Below, one piece after another: positions 8,880-16,790 of a stretch of 64,000 nucleotides of DNA; the first letter of the stretch is position 1, and every line of letters begins with the position of its first letter. The translations under genes were made by a program, and so were the position numbers. The DNA is from Clostridium saccharobutylicum DSM 13864 (GTDB lineage Bacteria > Bacillota > Clostridia > Clostridiales > Clostridiaceae). Where the stretch lies: positions 4,123,416 to 4,187,415 of the forward strand of contig NC_022571.1 in the NCBI RefSeq assembly GCF_000473995.1, written 5' to 3'. The notes under the pieces are model-generated. The model had not been told where the DNA came from, did not search any database, and was given only the letters and a program-made list of their open reading frames with translations.

Positions 8880-11351
8880 TCACGCATTATTTATATTTCT
8901 TTTTATTAATTCCATAAATGTTTCTGGAGTAACTACTCTTACACTTGGATTTTGTTTTAACTTATTTACAACTTCTTCAACATTGCTGACATCTTTACTC
9001 CAAACATGAACATAAACAAAAGTATACGCTTCTGGCGTAGATATATTGATCTCACCACTTTCAACTCTATCATTAATGTTTTTTACTAGCTGCTCCTCAT
9101 CTTCAAGTTTATCCCAAAGTAAATCTCTACAAGATACTATTGGTTTATTATTAGACCATAAAATCTTTCCTTTAAAATTATCATGTCTATGATAATCAAG
9201 ATAAAATAAACCTTGAATATTGGATTCTTTAGTGAAATTATTCCAAAGTTTAACATTATTAAAACTATCATCATCTATTACTGCTAAATATTTTTCATCT
9301 ACTTTCTTCATATAATCATTTAATGTATTAATATATCCTTTTAATTTGCTTTTATCAAACTTACTTGGATACATATATCCATTTCCTGAAGGTGAAACAA
9401 TAAAGTTATTATATGTATCTTCATTACTTATACTATTGTAATACTTATTAAAAACAGTAGGTGCTAAATAATATAACGATGGAGACATAGACCATCCTAA
9501 AGCAAGCTTATCTCTGTCAGAGTTACCAAACCATTTTTTACAACCATAATTAGTTCCTAGATTCCATTGAGCATTATCACCATCAGACATTATGAAAGTT
9601 ACATAATGAACATTTTTTTCTTTTGGAATTACTGCTGAAGATTTTTTACTTATAGTGTTTGAGGGAAAAGCACTTAAAGAAGTCAAATTATAAGACCAAT
9701 CAGAGGCAACTATGCTTGCACCATATTTTGATGCAGTACTTACATTAGTAAATTCATCAGGTCCCCATCCTAAACAAATAGAATTCCCTTCCATAGAAGA
9801 AAATATTTTGTCTCTAAGGACTGTCTTGTCCACACTATCTTCATAAAACACTAAAGATTTAGACATTATAGCATAATCTCTTAATGAAGCAGATTTGTCT
9901 GGAGAAAGTTGTATAACTATTGAATGATTTAATCCCTTATTCCATAAGTTGTTGTAAGCCCAGCTTTCATCTGTATTTCTACAATCACCTTTCACTTGTG
10001 TTATGCCATATTTTTTCACTTTACATTCTATAGCTTCATCAACAACAATTGATTTATTTAAAGATGCAAGAGAACAAGCATTATTTATTGAAGGATCTTT
10101 AGATTCTTTACTACTATAAAGTACATATCCATCTATATACTGCTTATAAATATTTAATAATTCAAAGGGATCTGAAATCATCTTATATGAGACTTTATAA
10201 TTCTCCTTTAAATCATCTAACCATATTTTATAATCAGGCTGAGATGAATTAAGTGTATATATTTGAGAAGAACAATGGCAATTAACCACTCCTTGGAGGC
10301 TAACTACCATTGTTCTTTCACTTGGTGTCATTGAATCTTGTGAGACAACATATAAAAATTTTGGTATCACAGGATTCTTCATGTAGTTGGAATTTTTATT
10401 TAATATACGAGCTACTCTTAAAGTATCTAACTTAAGAGATGCAGATGCTTTCTTCCACTCACTCCATTTTGTATTAAAAGAATCTCCATGTGTTTTACAA
10501 TAGTTATAAAACTTATTCAAGAAATCCATCCTTTCTTTATTATGAAAAGATTTAGTATCAGAATCATCAAACTTTGCTAATGCTAATTGTCTATTAATAA
10601 TATCATCAGCACCAATGTCTTTATAATTTTTCATCATATCATACATAATCATAAATGTGCTTGTTCTTCCTATACCTTCTTTACAATGAAAGTGAAGCCA
10701 TGAATCCTTTGGTTGAGCTTTTATAGATTCTACAAAATAATCAACCATATCATCAGAAGGTATCCCTCCATCTCTAACAGGTATTCGATTATAAGATAAT
10801 GATTTAGATTTAGTAAGCTCATTTTCATCTTGAACCTTTTCTGCAACTATAGTTTTATCAGGATGATTATAAAAAGCTATAGATTCATTTAACTTAATAC
10901 TTTTTAGTTTATTAGATTCATCTTCTAAAACTTGTTCTTTAGTTAATCCCTCATTAGCATTATTTCTTGAATTAGCCCAGCTTACAGAAAATCCATTTAT
11001 AAATCCATGTGATTCTTGCCTTAAATCAACTACTGTTATAGATACTGATGTTCCTATTGCCTCTATTAAAAGAGGAATATTATTTCCAGAAAACTGCTGA
11101 CTACCAGAAATATTTAATTTATCTAATCCATTAAGATTTAAATTTTTATTGTCTTTTATTGACGTTAAATCCGAAGTCTTACGAAAGTTTTTCGAAAGAA
11201 TATCATTGTAGGTTAAGGAATCTAAAATAAGGTGTACATCATTCTCATTAGACACTTTAGCTATAATACTTTTATTTATTGAAAAAGACAGTAAAATAGA
11301 TATTAGTAATACTAATAAAATAGATATAGACTTTTTAAATTTTTTTTGCAA
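8880..11351 (-). CDS. Secreted PTP-like phytase domain fused to GxGYxYP module
   Basis: This 823-residue protein has an N-terminal signal peptide or anchor (about residues 8-30). Residues about 40-310 form a cysteine-phosphatase domain of the PTP-like inositol polyphosphate phosphatase (phytase) group: VDLRQESHGFINGFSVSW precedes the catalytic P-loop HCKEGIGRTS, with Cys223 and Arg229. Residues about 330-823 carry the GxGYxYP features, including FIMSDGDNAQWN and SPSGNGYMYP. That C-terminal family is annotated as a putative glycoside hydrolase (family knowledge), so this is an extracellular two-enzyme or enzyme-binding fusion. The start is TTG at 11351, eight bases after AGAAGGA, with no better in-frame start before the signal sequence. 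A substrate linking phosphorylated inositol and polysaccharide is plausible but unproven. Confidence 0.85.
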   Translation of the reverse strand: MQKKFKKSISILLVLLISILLSFSINKSIIAKVSNENDVHLILDSLTYNDILSKNFRKTSDLTSIKDNKNLNLNGLDKLNISGSQQFSGNNIPLLIEAIGTSVSITVVDLRQESHGFINGFSVSWANSRNNANEGLTKEQVLEDESNKLKSIKLNESIAFYNHPDKTIVAEKVQDENELTKSKSLSYNRIPVRDGGIPSDDMVDYFVESIKAQPKDSWLHFHCKEGIGRTSTFMIMYDMMKNYKDIGADDIINRQLALAKFDDSDTKSFHNKERMDFLNKFYNYCKTHGDSFNTKWSEWKKASASLKLDTLRVARILNKNSNYMKNPVIPKFLYVVSQDSMTPSERTMVVSLQGVVNCHCSSQIYTLNSSQPDYKIWLDDLKENYKVSYKMISDPFELLNIYKQYIDGYVLYSSKESKDPSINNACSLASLNKSIVVDEAIECKVKKYGITQVKGDCRNTDESWAYNNLWNKGLNHSIVIQLSPDKSASLRDYAIMSKSLVFYEDSVDKTVLRDKIFSSMEGNSICLGWGPDEFTNVSTASKYGASIVASDWSYNLTSLSAFPSNTISKKSSAVIPKEKNVHYVTFIMSDGDNAQWNLGTNYGCKKWFGNSDRDKLALGWSMSPSLYYLAPTVFNKYYNSISNEDTYNNFIVSPSGNGYMYPSKFDKSKLKGYINTLNDYMKKVDEKYLAVIDDDSFNNVKLWNNFTKESNIQGLFYLDYHRHDNFKGKILWSNNKPIVSCRDLLWDKLEDEEQLVKNINDRVESGEINISTPEAYTFVYVHVWSKDVSNVEEVVNKLKQNPSVRVVTPETFMELIKRNINNA

Positions 11352-11397
11352 TTATAATTCCTTCTTTCGTATAAATTTATATATAAACAACTTGAAA

Positions 11398-11625
11398 TTA
11401 ATTTAAGCTTATGTGATAGCTAACCGAAATTCCATACATTTTTGTTCTACAGGACCATGAAATTTTCACTGAAAGTTTCTAAGTACAAGGTTGTTCCCAT
11501 TTTTGCATGCTCCTAATATAAAATTAGGACAAGCAAAAATGGTACAACCTTGTACTAAGAACCTTCACAGTTCAATTTCAATGCCTGTTTCACAAAAATG
11601 TATGAAATTTCTAGTATGGAAACAC
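11398..11625 (-). repeat. Rep-A element, third arm type
   Basis: A reverse-oriented copy, with outer end TTATGTGATAGCTAACCGAA at about 11409-11428. Inner arms AGTACAAGGTTGTTCCCATT and AATGGTACAACCTTGTACT (about 11481-11500 and 11537-11555) pair around GCATGCTCCTAATATAAAAT. The bases differ from the other arm types, but the GTTGTTCC/GGTACAAC asymmetry is retained. Confidence 0.7.
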
Positions 11626-11837
11626 ATTCTAATTATAAGCCCACATCTTAAAGAGGCCACTGAAAAACTAAAAAACATTACCAATTGGGTTATATATGTA
11701 TATTTTTTCAGGTCATTTATGTCTAAAAAGTTGTTACAAGGCTATTAGAAGTTCTTCTGATGCCTTACTTATTTTGCTAAATAATTTATTCAAAAAATAT
11801 TGGGACTTTTTCATTGATCTCCGTCTTAAATTATATA

Positions 11838-12113
11838 TCTATATAGATATACAATTTATAAATAACACTTATGCTTTAAATATATATCCAAAAGTAGAAA
11901 TAGAGGTGATGCATTTGTGTAGTGTTACCTCAAAAAATTTTGATAGCTATGCTTCTTAGATTGTAAGTTGTTCCATATATGCTTGTTCACAGAGTGTCTG
12001 TGAAGCAAGCATTGTGGGTACAACTTGCAGTCTTAGAAGCATCTATCAAAATTTTCAGTAACCGAAACAAATCCATCACCTCTATTTCGGTTAACTACCA
12101 CATAAGTTTAAGT
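11838..12113 (+). repeat. Rep-A element, same arm type as 8600-8879
   Basis: Leader ATAGATATACAATTTATAAA, then outer arm TAGAGGTGATGCATTTGTGT pairing with ACAAATCCATCACCTCTATT near 12066-12085. The inner arms containing ATGCTTCTTAGATTG and TCTTAGAAGCATC match the copy at 8600. It closes with TTTCGGTTAACTACCACATA. Between 11626 and 11837 I see only AT-rich sequence with no supported gene. Confidence 0.8.
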
Positions 12114-12219
12114 ATTAATTGGGATATCTATAGTATAAGATAATGAAATCACTTCTATGCAAGTTATATACTCCATTTCTTATGTTTATTACCTTAATTA
12201 GATTTAACTTAGAATAAAA

Positions 12220-12266
12220 TGAAAAAGAAAGAAAATACTTTGTATATTAAGATTCTCTTTCTTCTT
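12220..12266. terminator. Possible A/T-type hairpin terminator
   Basis: AAGAAAGAAAATA and TCTCTTTCTTCTTT pair across about 20 bases near 12225-12262 and are followed by T-rich sequence on the plus strand. No gene ends immediately upstream, so its transcript is unknown. The rest of 12114-12559 is AT-rich without a supported gene. Confidence 0.35.
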
Positions 12267-12559
12267 TATAATAATATGCAATATTTAATCCTTTTTCCAA
12301 AAGAATTCCCATAAATGATAAAATTGCAATTTATACTATTAAAATATGAATTAAATTATTTAAACTTTTCTCAAAACATGTTATTACTAGAAAGCACATA
12401 TAATGTTCACTTTCTCATATATACATAGACCTAAAAATAGACTATTCAATCCAATTACTTTTGCATAAAACAACAAGTCTAAAAAAGTACATAATAATTT
12501 ATAAAAACACTTTAAATTACACTTTACCAAATATATAATAAAGCTGAGGTGATATTATA

Positions 12560-13069
12560 ATGAATATATCTAGCACAATGAATATATATAATATGAATTC
12601 TATTTGGAACAATATAAATCCAGAAAATAATTCTTCTGCTTCTAAAGTTCCTTTAGTAGATAATATTGATTCTACAATAAATGAAAATTATAATTTAGAG
12701 AATTATTCTGGTGAAAATACCAACACTGAACTTCAAAATATTTATTCACAAATAGAACCAAACTATGGTATTCCAATTTCATATGACAGTCATGGCAATA
12801 TTACTATGCCTTCAGATACTACTGTACCAACTGATGGTTTAAATTCCAATGACTCAAATATAATCTCTTTATTAAAAAGTAACAATTCTTCTTATGATAA
12901 TTTAACTGAAAACCTTCTATCTCAATACACTTCTATAGAAAATGGTACATTTACATCAAACCTTTCTTCGATCCTATCTTCTAATCCATATGATATTTAT
13001 AGTACTATTGATTCTTTAGGAAGCAGTGAATCGCAAAACTTTAATAGTACCATAAATACATCAGTATAA
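12560..13069 (+). CDS. Asn/Ser-rich low-complexity protein, unknown function
   Basis: This 169-residue protein is dominated by Asn, Ser, Thr, Ile and Tyr. It has no cysteine, no signal peptide and no membrane segment. A clear GAGGTGAT site lies 7-8 bases before the ATG, and a terminator follows at 13084-13120, so the unit looks like a real monocistronic gene. The segment around residues 70-100 (SYDSHGNITMPSD, then TVPTDG) is slightly less repetitive and may be the folded part. The composition resembles poorly characterised clostridial proteins seen beside spore or surface genes, but I cannot assign a function. Confidence 0.65.
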   Translation: MNISSTMNIYNMNSIWNNINPENNSSASKVPLVDNIDSTINENYNLENYSGENTNTELQNIYSQIEPNYGIPISYDSHGNITMPSDTTVPTDGLNSNDSNIISLLKSNNSSYDNLTENLLSQYTSIENGTFTSNLSSILSSNPYDIYSTIDSLGSSESQNFNSTINTSV

Positions 13070-13083
13070 TTTTTGCAAAACTT

Positions 13084-13120
13084 AGGAGGGTTAAACTTAA
13101 ATTGCATTAACTCTCTCCTT
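13084..13120 (+). terminator. Intrinsic terminator of the Asn/Ser-rich gene
   Basis: GGAGGGTTAA (13085-13094) pairs with TTAACTCTCC (13107-13116), followed by TTTATATTT. It lies 15 bases after the stop codon. Confidence 0.75.
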
Positions 13121-13290
13121 TATATTTAAATAATCAATGCAATAAAATAAACTATCCGAATCAACAAATAATATGTTATAAGAATGTGTAACACTTTTAC
13201 CATTTGATACTGTTAAAAACATTTATACCACTTAACTTTGAAACTTAATTTTTTGTACTTTTGTAGACATTAAAACTAATCAAAAACAAA

Positions 13291-13319
13291 AAATAGCCAT
13301 TCAGTACGAATGACTATTT
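13291..13319 (-). terminator. Intrinsic terminator of the BlaI-BlaR operon
   Basis: AAATAGCCATTC (13291-13302) pairs with GAATGACTATTT (13308-13319) around AGTAC. On the minus strand it is followed by TTTTTGTTTTTG. It lies 40 bases past the M56 peptidase stop. Confidence 0.75.
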
Positions 13320-13360
13320 AACTTAATGTTTTTTTGTATTTTTAATGTTATTTCCTTTTG

Positions 13361-15205
13361 TTAGTTAACTTGCTTCAAAACATAATACCAAGGAGTTTCA
13401 CCTCTTTCAATGTAATCACCATTTTTCCATTCAAAGAACATATATTTTGAACCATTTATTTCTTTTATTGCATACTTTGATGCAGTTTTATCATTAGCAT
13501 TTATGACTAAATCTTTTGTCCAAGTTATATTTTTATCTTTAATTTTACCATTCTGATCAAAGACTAAATCACTTAGATACAAATCTCCCTGCCATGATTT
13601 AACATCAGGATTAAAATTGTCCATATTTTGAACAAAGTCAACACTTTCCCATTTTCCAAGTACTTCAGGATCATTTACAAATGGATAATCAATTTTATCC
13701 GCTCTTGTTTCTACTTCTTTTCCAGACATATTAGTTGTAAGTGATGGTGTAGAACTAACCTTTTTCAATACATAGTAGCTAGGTTCCATACCTCTAATAG
13801 TATAATCTCCGCTTTTCCATTGGAAAAACATATAAGTTGAACCATCGATGTCTTTAATTACATAACTGCTATCAGTCTTATCTACATCGTTTAAAATATG
13901 ATCCTTTGTCCATGTAAATACTGTTTTAGAAACCTTACCGTCATCTGTAAAGTTCAATTCTTTAACATATAAATCATCTTCACAACTCTTGCTATTTACA
14001 TTAAAATCGTCTATGTTATCAACAAAATCTACACCTTGCCATTCACCTATTATATTAGGATCATTCACAAAAGGATAGTCAGTTTTATCTACATTTACAG
14101 CTCCATTATTATTGCTGTTAATAGCTCTAGCTGTCTTTGCATCAGTAAGCACAATGCCACCAATTATAAACAACGAGGCAACTGCCATTGCAGAAAATCT
14201 ATAAGCTTTTTTATCAAATAATTTTATCATAATAATTCTCCTTCTTACTTCAGATTTATTATTTACTATAGAAGTTGTTCCAATTAAAGGAATTGAATTT
14301 GAAAAATGGTCTATCATATTTATAATAGTAAAACCATATTCTTTAACTTCTTCATCTTTTGTGTAAGAAAGCGCAAGGGAATCACAGCATATTTCCATGT
14401 CTTCTTTCATTTTTCCAAGACCATATTGAACAACTGGATTAAACCAATAGACTACTTTTAATAAAGTAATTATCCAGTTTGTAATCACATCCTTACGTTT
14501 TAAATGAGATAACTCATGAAAAAATACATATCTTAATTTATCAGTACTTATTATGTCTTGAATATTCTTGGGAATTAGAATTATTGGCTTAAAGTAACCA
14601 AATAATGCAGGAGTTTTTATAATTGAAGTTTCAACTATTAATACATTCTTTTTAATTTGCATTATGTTTTTGCACTGGTTTAATATAGTCAGAAATTCAG
14701 TATTATTTGATATATTCTTGGTATAAATTCTTTTTCTTAGCTTTTTATATACTAAAAAAATATATATTATAGTAACTAACACTCCAATAAGCCATATAAA
14801 ACTCAATATAGTTATACTTGATAAACTAGAAGTCATAACATCATTGTTACTAAAATCCATAGAACTTATGCTTCTAAGAATAACATTATGGTTGGAAATA
14901 ACACTAGATTTACTGATACCTTGCTGCAATATATCCCCAGAAGGTATTTTCTTATTAAAAACTAGCCAAGACATATTACCTAGTTTATTTAGAAAATTAA
15001 ATATGCTGAAATTACTCTCAGGTAACTTAAATATTATTAAACGTAATAGTATAAGAAACCATAATGCATAATTAAATTTCACTCCTAATTTTCCTTTAGT
15101 AAATTTTCTAAAAATAAGAATCAAGCCAATTAGTATACTAGTTGTAATAGAAGTTTGAAATATTATTTTAAACAACTGATCAAAATAACTCATCACTGCA
15201 TACAT
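13361..15205 (-). CDS. BlaR1-like M56 membrane metalloprotease with duplicated C-terminal domain
   Basis: This 614-residue protein has helices near residues 17-35, 45-62, 128-153 and 335-355. The zinc protease motif is HELSHLKRKD (His230, Glu231, His234), with ICCDSLAL downstream as the expected third region. In BlaR1/MecR1 such a protease is activated by an external sensor and relieves BlaI-type repression (family knowledge). Here the external C-terminus is not a penicillin-binding domain. Instead residues about 373-483 and 508-614 are two copies of one approximately 105-residue domain, each starting DK(T/I)DYPFVNDP and ending near SYYVLKKV or WYYVLKQV. The ligand is therefore probably not a beta-lactam (inference). 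The gene begins three bases after the repressor stop codon. Confidence 0.9.
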   Translation of the reverse strand: MYAVMSYFDQLFKIIFQTSITTSILIGLILIFRKFTKGKLGVKFNYALWFLILLRLIIFKLPESNFSIFNFLNKLGNMSWLVFNKKIPSGDILQQGISKSSVISNHNVILRSISSMDFSNNDVMTSSLSSITILSFIWLIGVLVTIIYIFLVYKKLRKRIYTKNISNNTEFLTILNQCKNIMQIKKNVLIVETSIIKTPALFGYFKPIILIPKNIQDIISTDKLRYVFFHELSHLKRKDVITNWIITLLKVVYWFNPVVQYGLGKMKEDMEICCDSLALSYTKDEEVKEYGFTIINMIDHFSNSIPLIGTTSIVNNKSEVRRRIIMIKLFDKKAYRFSAMAVASLFIIGGIVLTDAKTARAINSNNNGAVNVDKTDYPFVNDPNIIGEWQGVDFVDNIDDFNVNSKSCEDDLYVKELNFTDDGKVSKTVFTWTKDHILNDVDKTDSSYVIKDIDGSTYMFFQWKSGDYTIRGMEPSYYVLKKVSSTPSLTTNMSGKEVETRADKIDYPFVNDPEVLGKWESVDFVQNMDNFNPDVKSWQGDLYLSDLVFDQNGKIKDKNITWTKDLVINANDKTASKYAIKEINGSKYMFFEWKNGDYIERGETPWYYVLKQVN

Positions 15206-15208
15206 ATA

Positions 15209-15583
15209 TTACTTATTCCTCTCATCTAGTATCTTTTTAAGATCTTCTATATCTTCTTTGCTTAAGTCACTTTCTTTTATAAAACTAACTAACATATTTT
15301 TGATAGCACCATTATAAACTTTGCTTAAGAATGTTTCATTCTCTGCACGAATACATTCATTTTCATTTACTAATGGATAATAAAGATATTTTCTGCCTTC
15401 CTCATTAAATCCAAGTGCATTTTTACTAACCAATCTACTTATTAATGTTTTTATTGTTTTAGGTTTCCAATCCTTTGTGTCTTCTAAAGCTTCAATAATT
15501 TGATTTGAAGTTTTAGGCGAATCTGCCCAAACAATTTTCATTACTTCCCATTCTGCTTCTGATATTTTGGGTATTTCATTCAT
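15209..15583 (-). CDS. BlaI/MecI-family transcriptional repressor
   Basis: This 124-residue winged-helix repressor has an N-terminal helix-turn-helix (SEAEWEVMKIVWADSPKTSNQIIEAL), a wing with TIKTLISRLVSK, and a C-terminal dimerisation helix region (SFIKESDLSKEDIEDLKKIL). I start it at the ATG at 15583 because GGGAG lies eight bases upstream. A GTG three codons earlier (15592) directly abuts that purine run and is a poor start. It is the first gene of a two-gene operon with the M56 protease, and two operator dyads lie immediately upstream. Confidence 0.93.
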   Translation of the reverse strand: MNEIPKISEAEWEVMKIVWADSPKTSNQIIEALEDTKDWKPKTIKTLISRLVSKNALGFNEEGRKYLYYPLVNENECIRAENETFLSKVYNGAIKNMLVSFIKESDLSKEDIEDLKKILDERNK

Positions 15584-15605
15584 AATGTCCACTCCCTTAC
15601 TTAGA

Positions 15606-15644
15606 ATTACAATTGTAATCTATAGTTAGATTACTACTGTAATC
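15606..15644. promoter_or_regulatory. Two BlaI-type operator dyads
   Basis: ATTACAATTGTAAT (15606-15619) is a perfect palindrome. GATTACTACTGTAATC (15629-15644) is a near-perfect one. Both carry the TACA/TGTA-type half-sites of BlaI/MecI/CopY operators. Their position 22-60 bases upstream of the repressor start supports autoregulation. Confidence 0.8.
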
Positions 15645-15680
15645 CTTAATTGTCAATATATATATTATACAAATATTTAT

Positions 15681-15882
15681 GTACATGAAAGAAAATAACA
15701 AGTCCAAAATGCTCTGATTATTTTGCATCAAGCAAGGAAGTGGATTTGTCTAATAGCTGGCTATTAGAGGAATCCGCTGACGTAGCATGATGAAAAATGG
15801 GCACATTAGAAAAGAGCAGCTATGCTGCAATACGGAACTTTTCTTGGCAGATGTACTTGTTATTTTTTTGAATGTGCCTTAA
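15681..15882. repeat. Rep-B palindromic element
   Basis: The outer arms GTACATGAAAGAAAATAACA and TGTTATTTTTTTGAATGTGC pair imperfectly. AAGTCC and the reverse complement of its partner mark the inner shoulder. Interior stems include TCTAATAGC/GCTATTAGA near 15750-15776. The element ends at GTGCCTTAA (15874-15882), two bases before the hydrolase stop codon. Confidence 0.7.
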
Positions 15883-15883
15883 T

Positions 15884-16576
15884 TTACTTGAACACATTAT
15901 TCATATTCTGATTTTTTCTCATTCTAAACATTATAAAATTATCTTTAGACTCAATATTATAATAAAAATTAAACTTATCCAATTCTTTTAATTCAACACC
16001 ACCCTTAAACCCAAATGAATGTCCTGGATATATCTTTACATTTTGAGGAATCCCATTCTTTATTTTTTTTATACTATTGAACATTTCATCAGCAGAGCCT
16101 CCAAACAAATCACAACGACCGCATCCTTCAACAAAGAGAGTATCCCCTGTGAATAACTTTTGATCTTCAACAAAAAAACACATGCTACCATGTGTATGAC
16201 CAGCAGTTAAAATACATTTGATTTGAGTATTTCCTAAAATAATAATTTCATTATCATTAATTAACTTCAAATTTCGGGTTTTGTATTCATAAAATGATGC
16301 TTCCTCTTTTGACATATATACATCTACATCAAACTTTTCCACTAACTTTTCCACCAAATTAACATGGTCATTGTGAGAATGCGTTAACAATATACTAACC
16401 AAATTTGCATCATATTTTTTTATTATAGAAGTCACTTTATCAAACTCCCATGCTGGATCTATTATCGTTGCTTTCTTTGTATAATTATCTATTATCAAAT
16501 ATGTATAATTAATCATATCTAAATTTTGTGTTCTTATTTCTACACTTAAAAATTTATCATTCATGTATTTTAACAC
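15884..16576 (-). CDS. Metallo-beta-lactamase-fold hydrolase (BaeB/glyoxalase II-like) beside NRPS
   Basis: This protein of about 230 residues has the binuclear metal signature HSHNDH (near residue 65), GHTHG (near 125), GDTLFVEGCGRCD (Asp near 145) and PGHSFG (near 185). Glyoxalase II relatives hydrolyse thioesters. Relatives called PksB/BaeB occur in bacterial polyketide and NRPS clusters (family knowledge). It lies 214 bases downstream of the last synthetase gene, with a hairpin at 16708-16744 between, and no thioesterase domain is fused to the synthetases. It could therefore release or edit the peptide in trans (inference). The listed start is a GTG; an ATG at 16564 is equally possible because neither has a strong ribosome binding site. 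Confidence 0.8.
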   Translation of the reverse strand: MLKYMNDKFLSVEIRTQNLDMINYTYLIIDNYTKKATIIDPAWEFDKVTSIIKKYDANLVSILLTHSHNDHVNLVEKLVEKFDVDVYMSKEEASFYEYKTRNLKLINDNEIIILGNTQIKCILTAGHTHGSMCFFVEDQKLFTGDTLFVEGCGRCDLFGGSADEMFNSIKKIKNGIPQNVKIYPGHSFGFKGGVELKELDKFNFYYNIESKDNFIMFRMRKNQNMNNVFK

Positions 16577-16707
16577 CCATTTCTATCATAAAATATAAAA
16601 CTATTAATTAATTCTTCTTGCGTAATATAATTGATTTTATTTGTAATATCATCTCCCTCTGAGCAAATGCCATTTTATATCTTTTAGTTACTTTTCTCTA
16701 TAAAAAC

Positions 16708-16744
16708 AAAGCCTTACAATAATACTTTATATTGTTCAGGCTTT
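16708..16744 (-). terminator. Hairpin after synthetase B
   Basis: AAAGCCTTACAATA (16708-16721) pairs with TATTGTTCAGGCTTT (16730-16744). It lies about 50 bases past the synthetase B stop. The minus-strand transcript continues into TTTGTTTTTATAG. It may terminate or attenuate transcription before the hydrolase gene. Confidence 0.65.
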
Positions 16745-16790
16745 ATTTTCAATATTTTATTATTTTCTCTTATATGATTAAAAAATATAT

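Noticed and set aside
11491..11959. Two overlapping plus-strand reading frames of 85 and 87 codons
   Set aside because: They run through Rep-A arms and flanking AT-rich DNA, have no ribosome binding site, and their composition is that of translated repeat.
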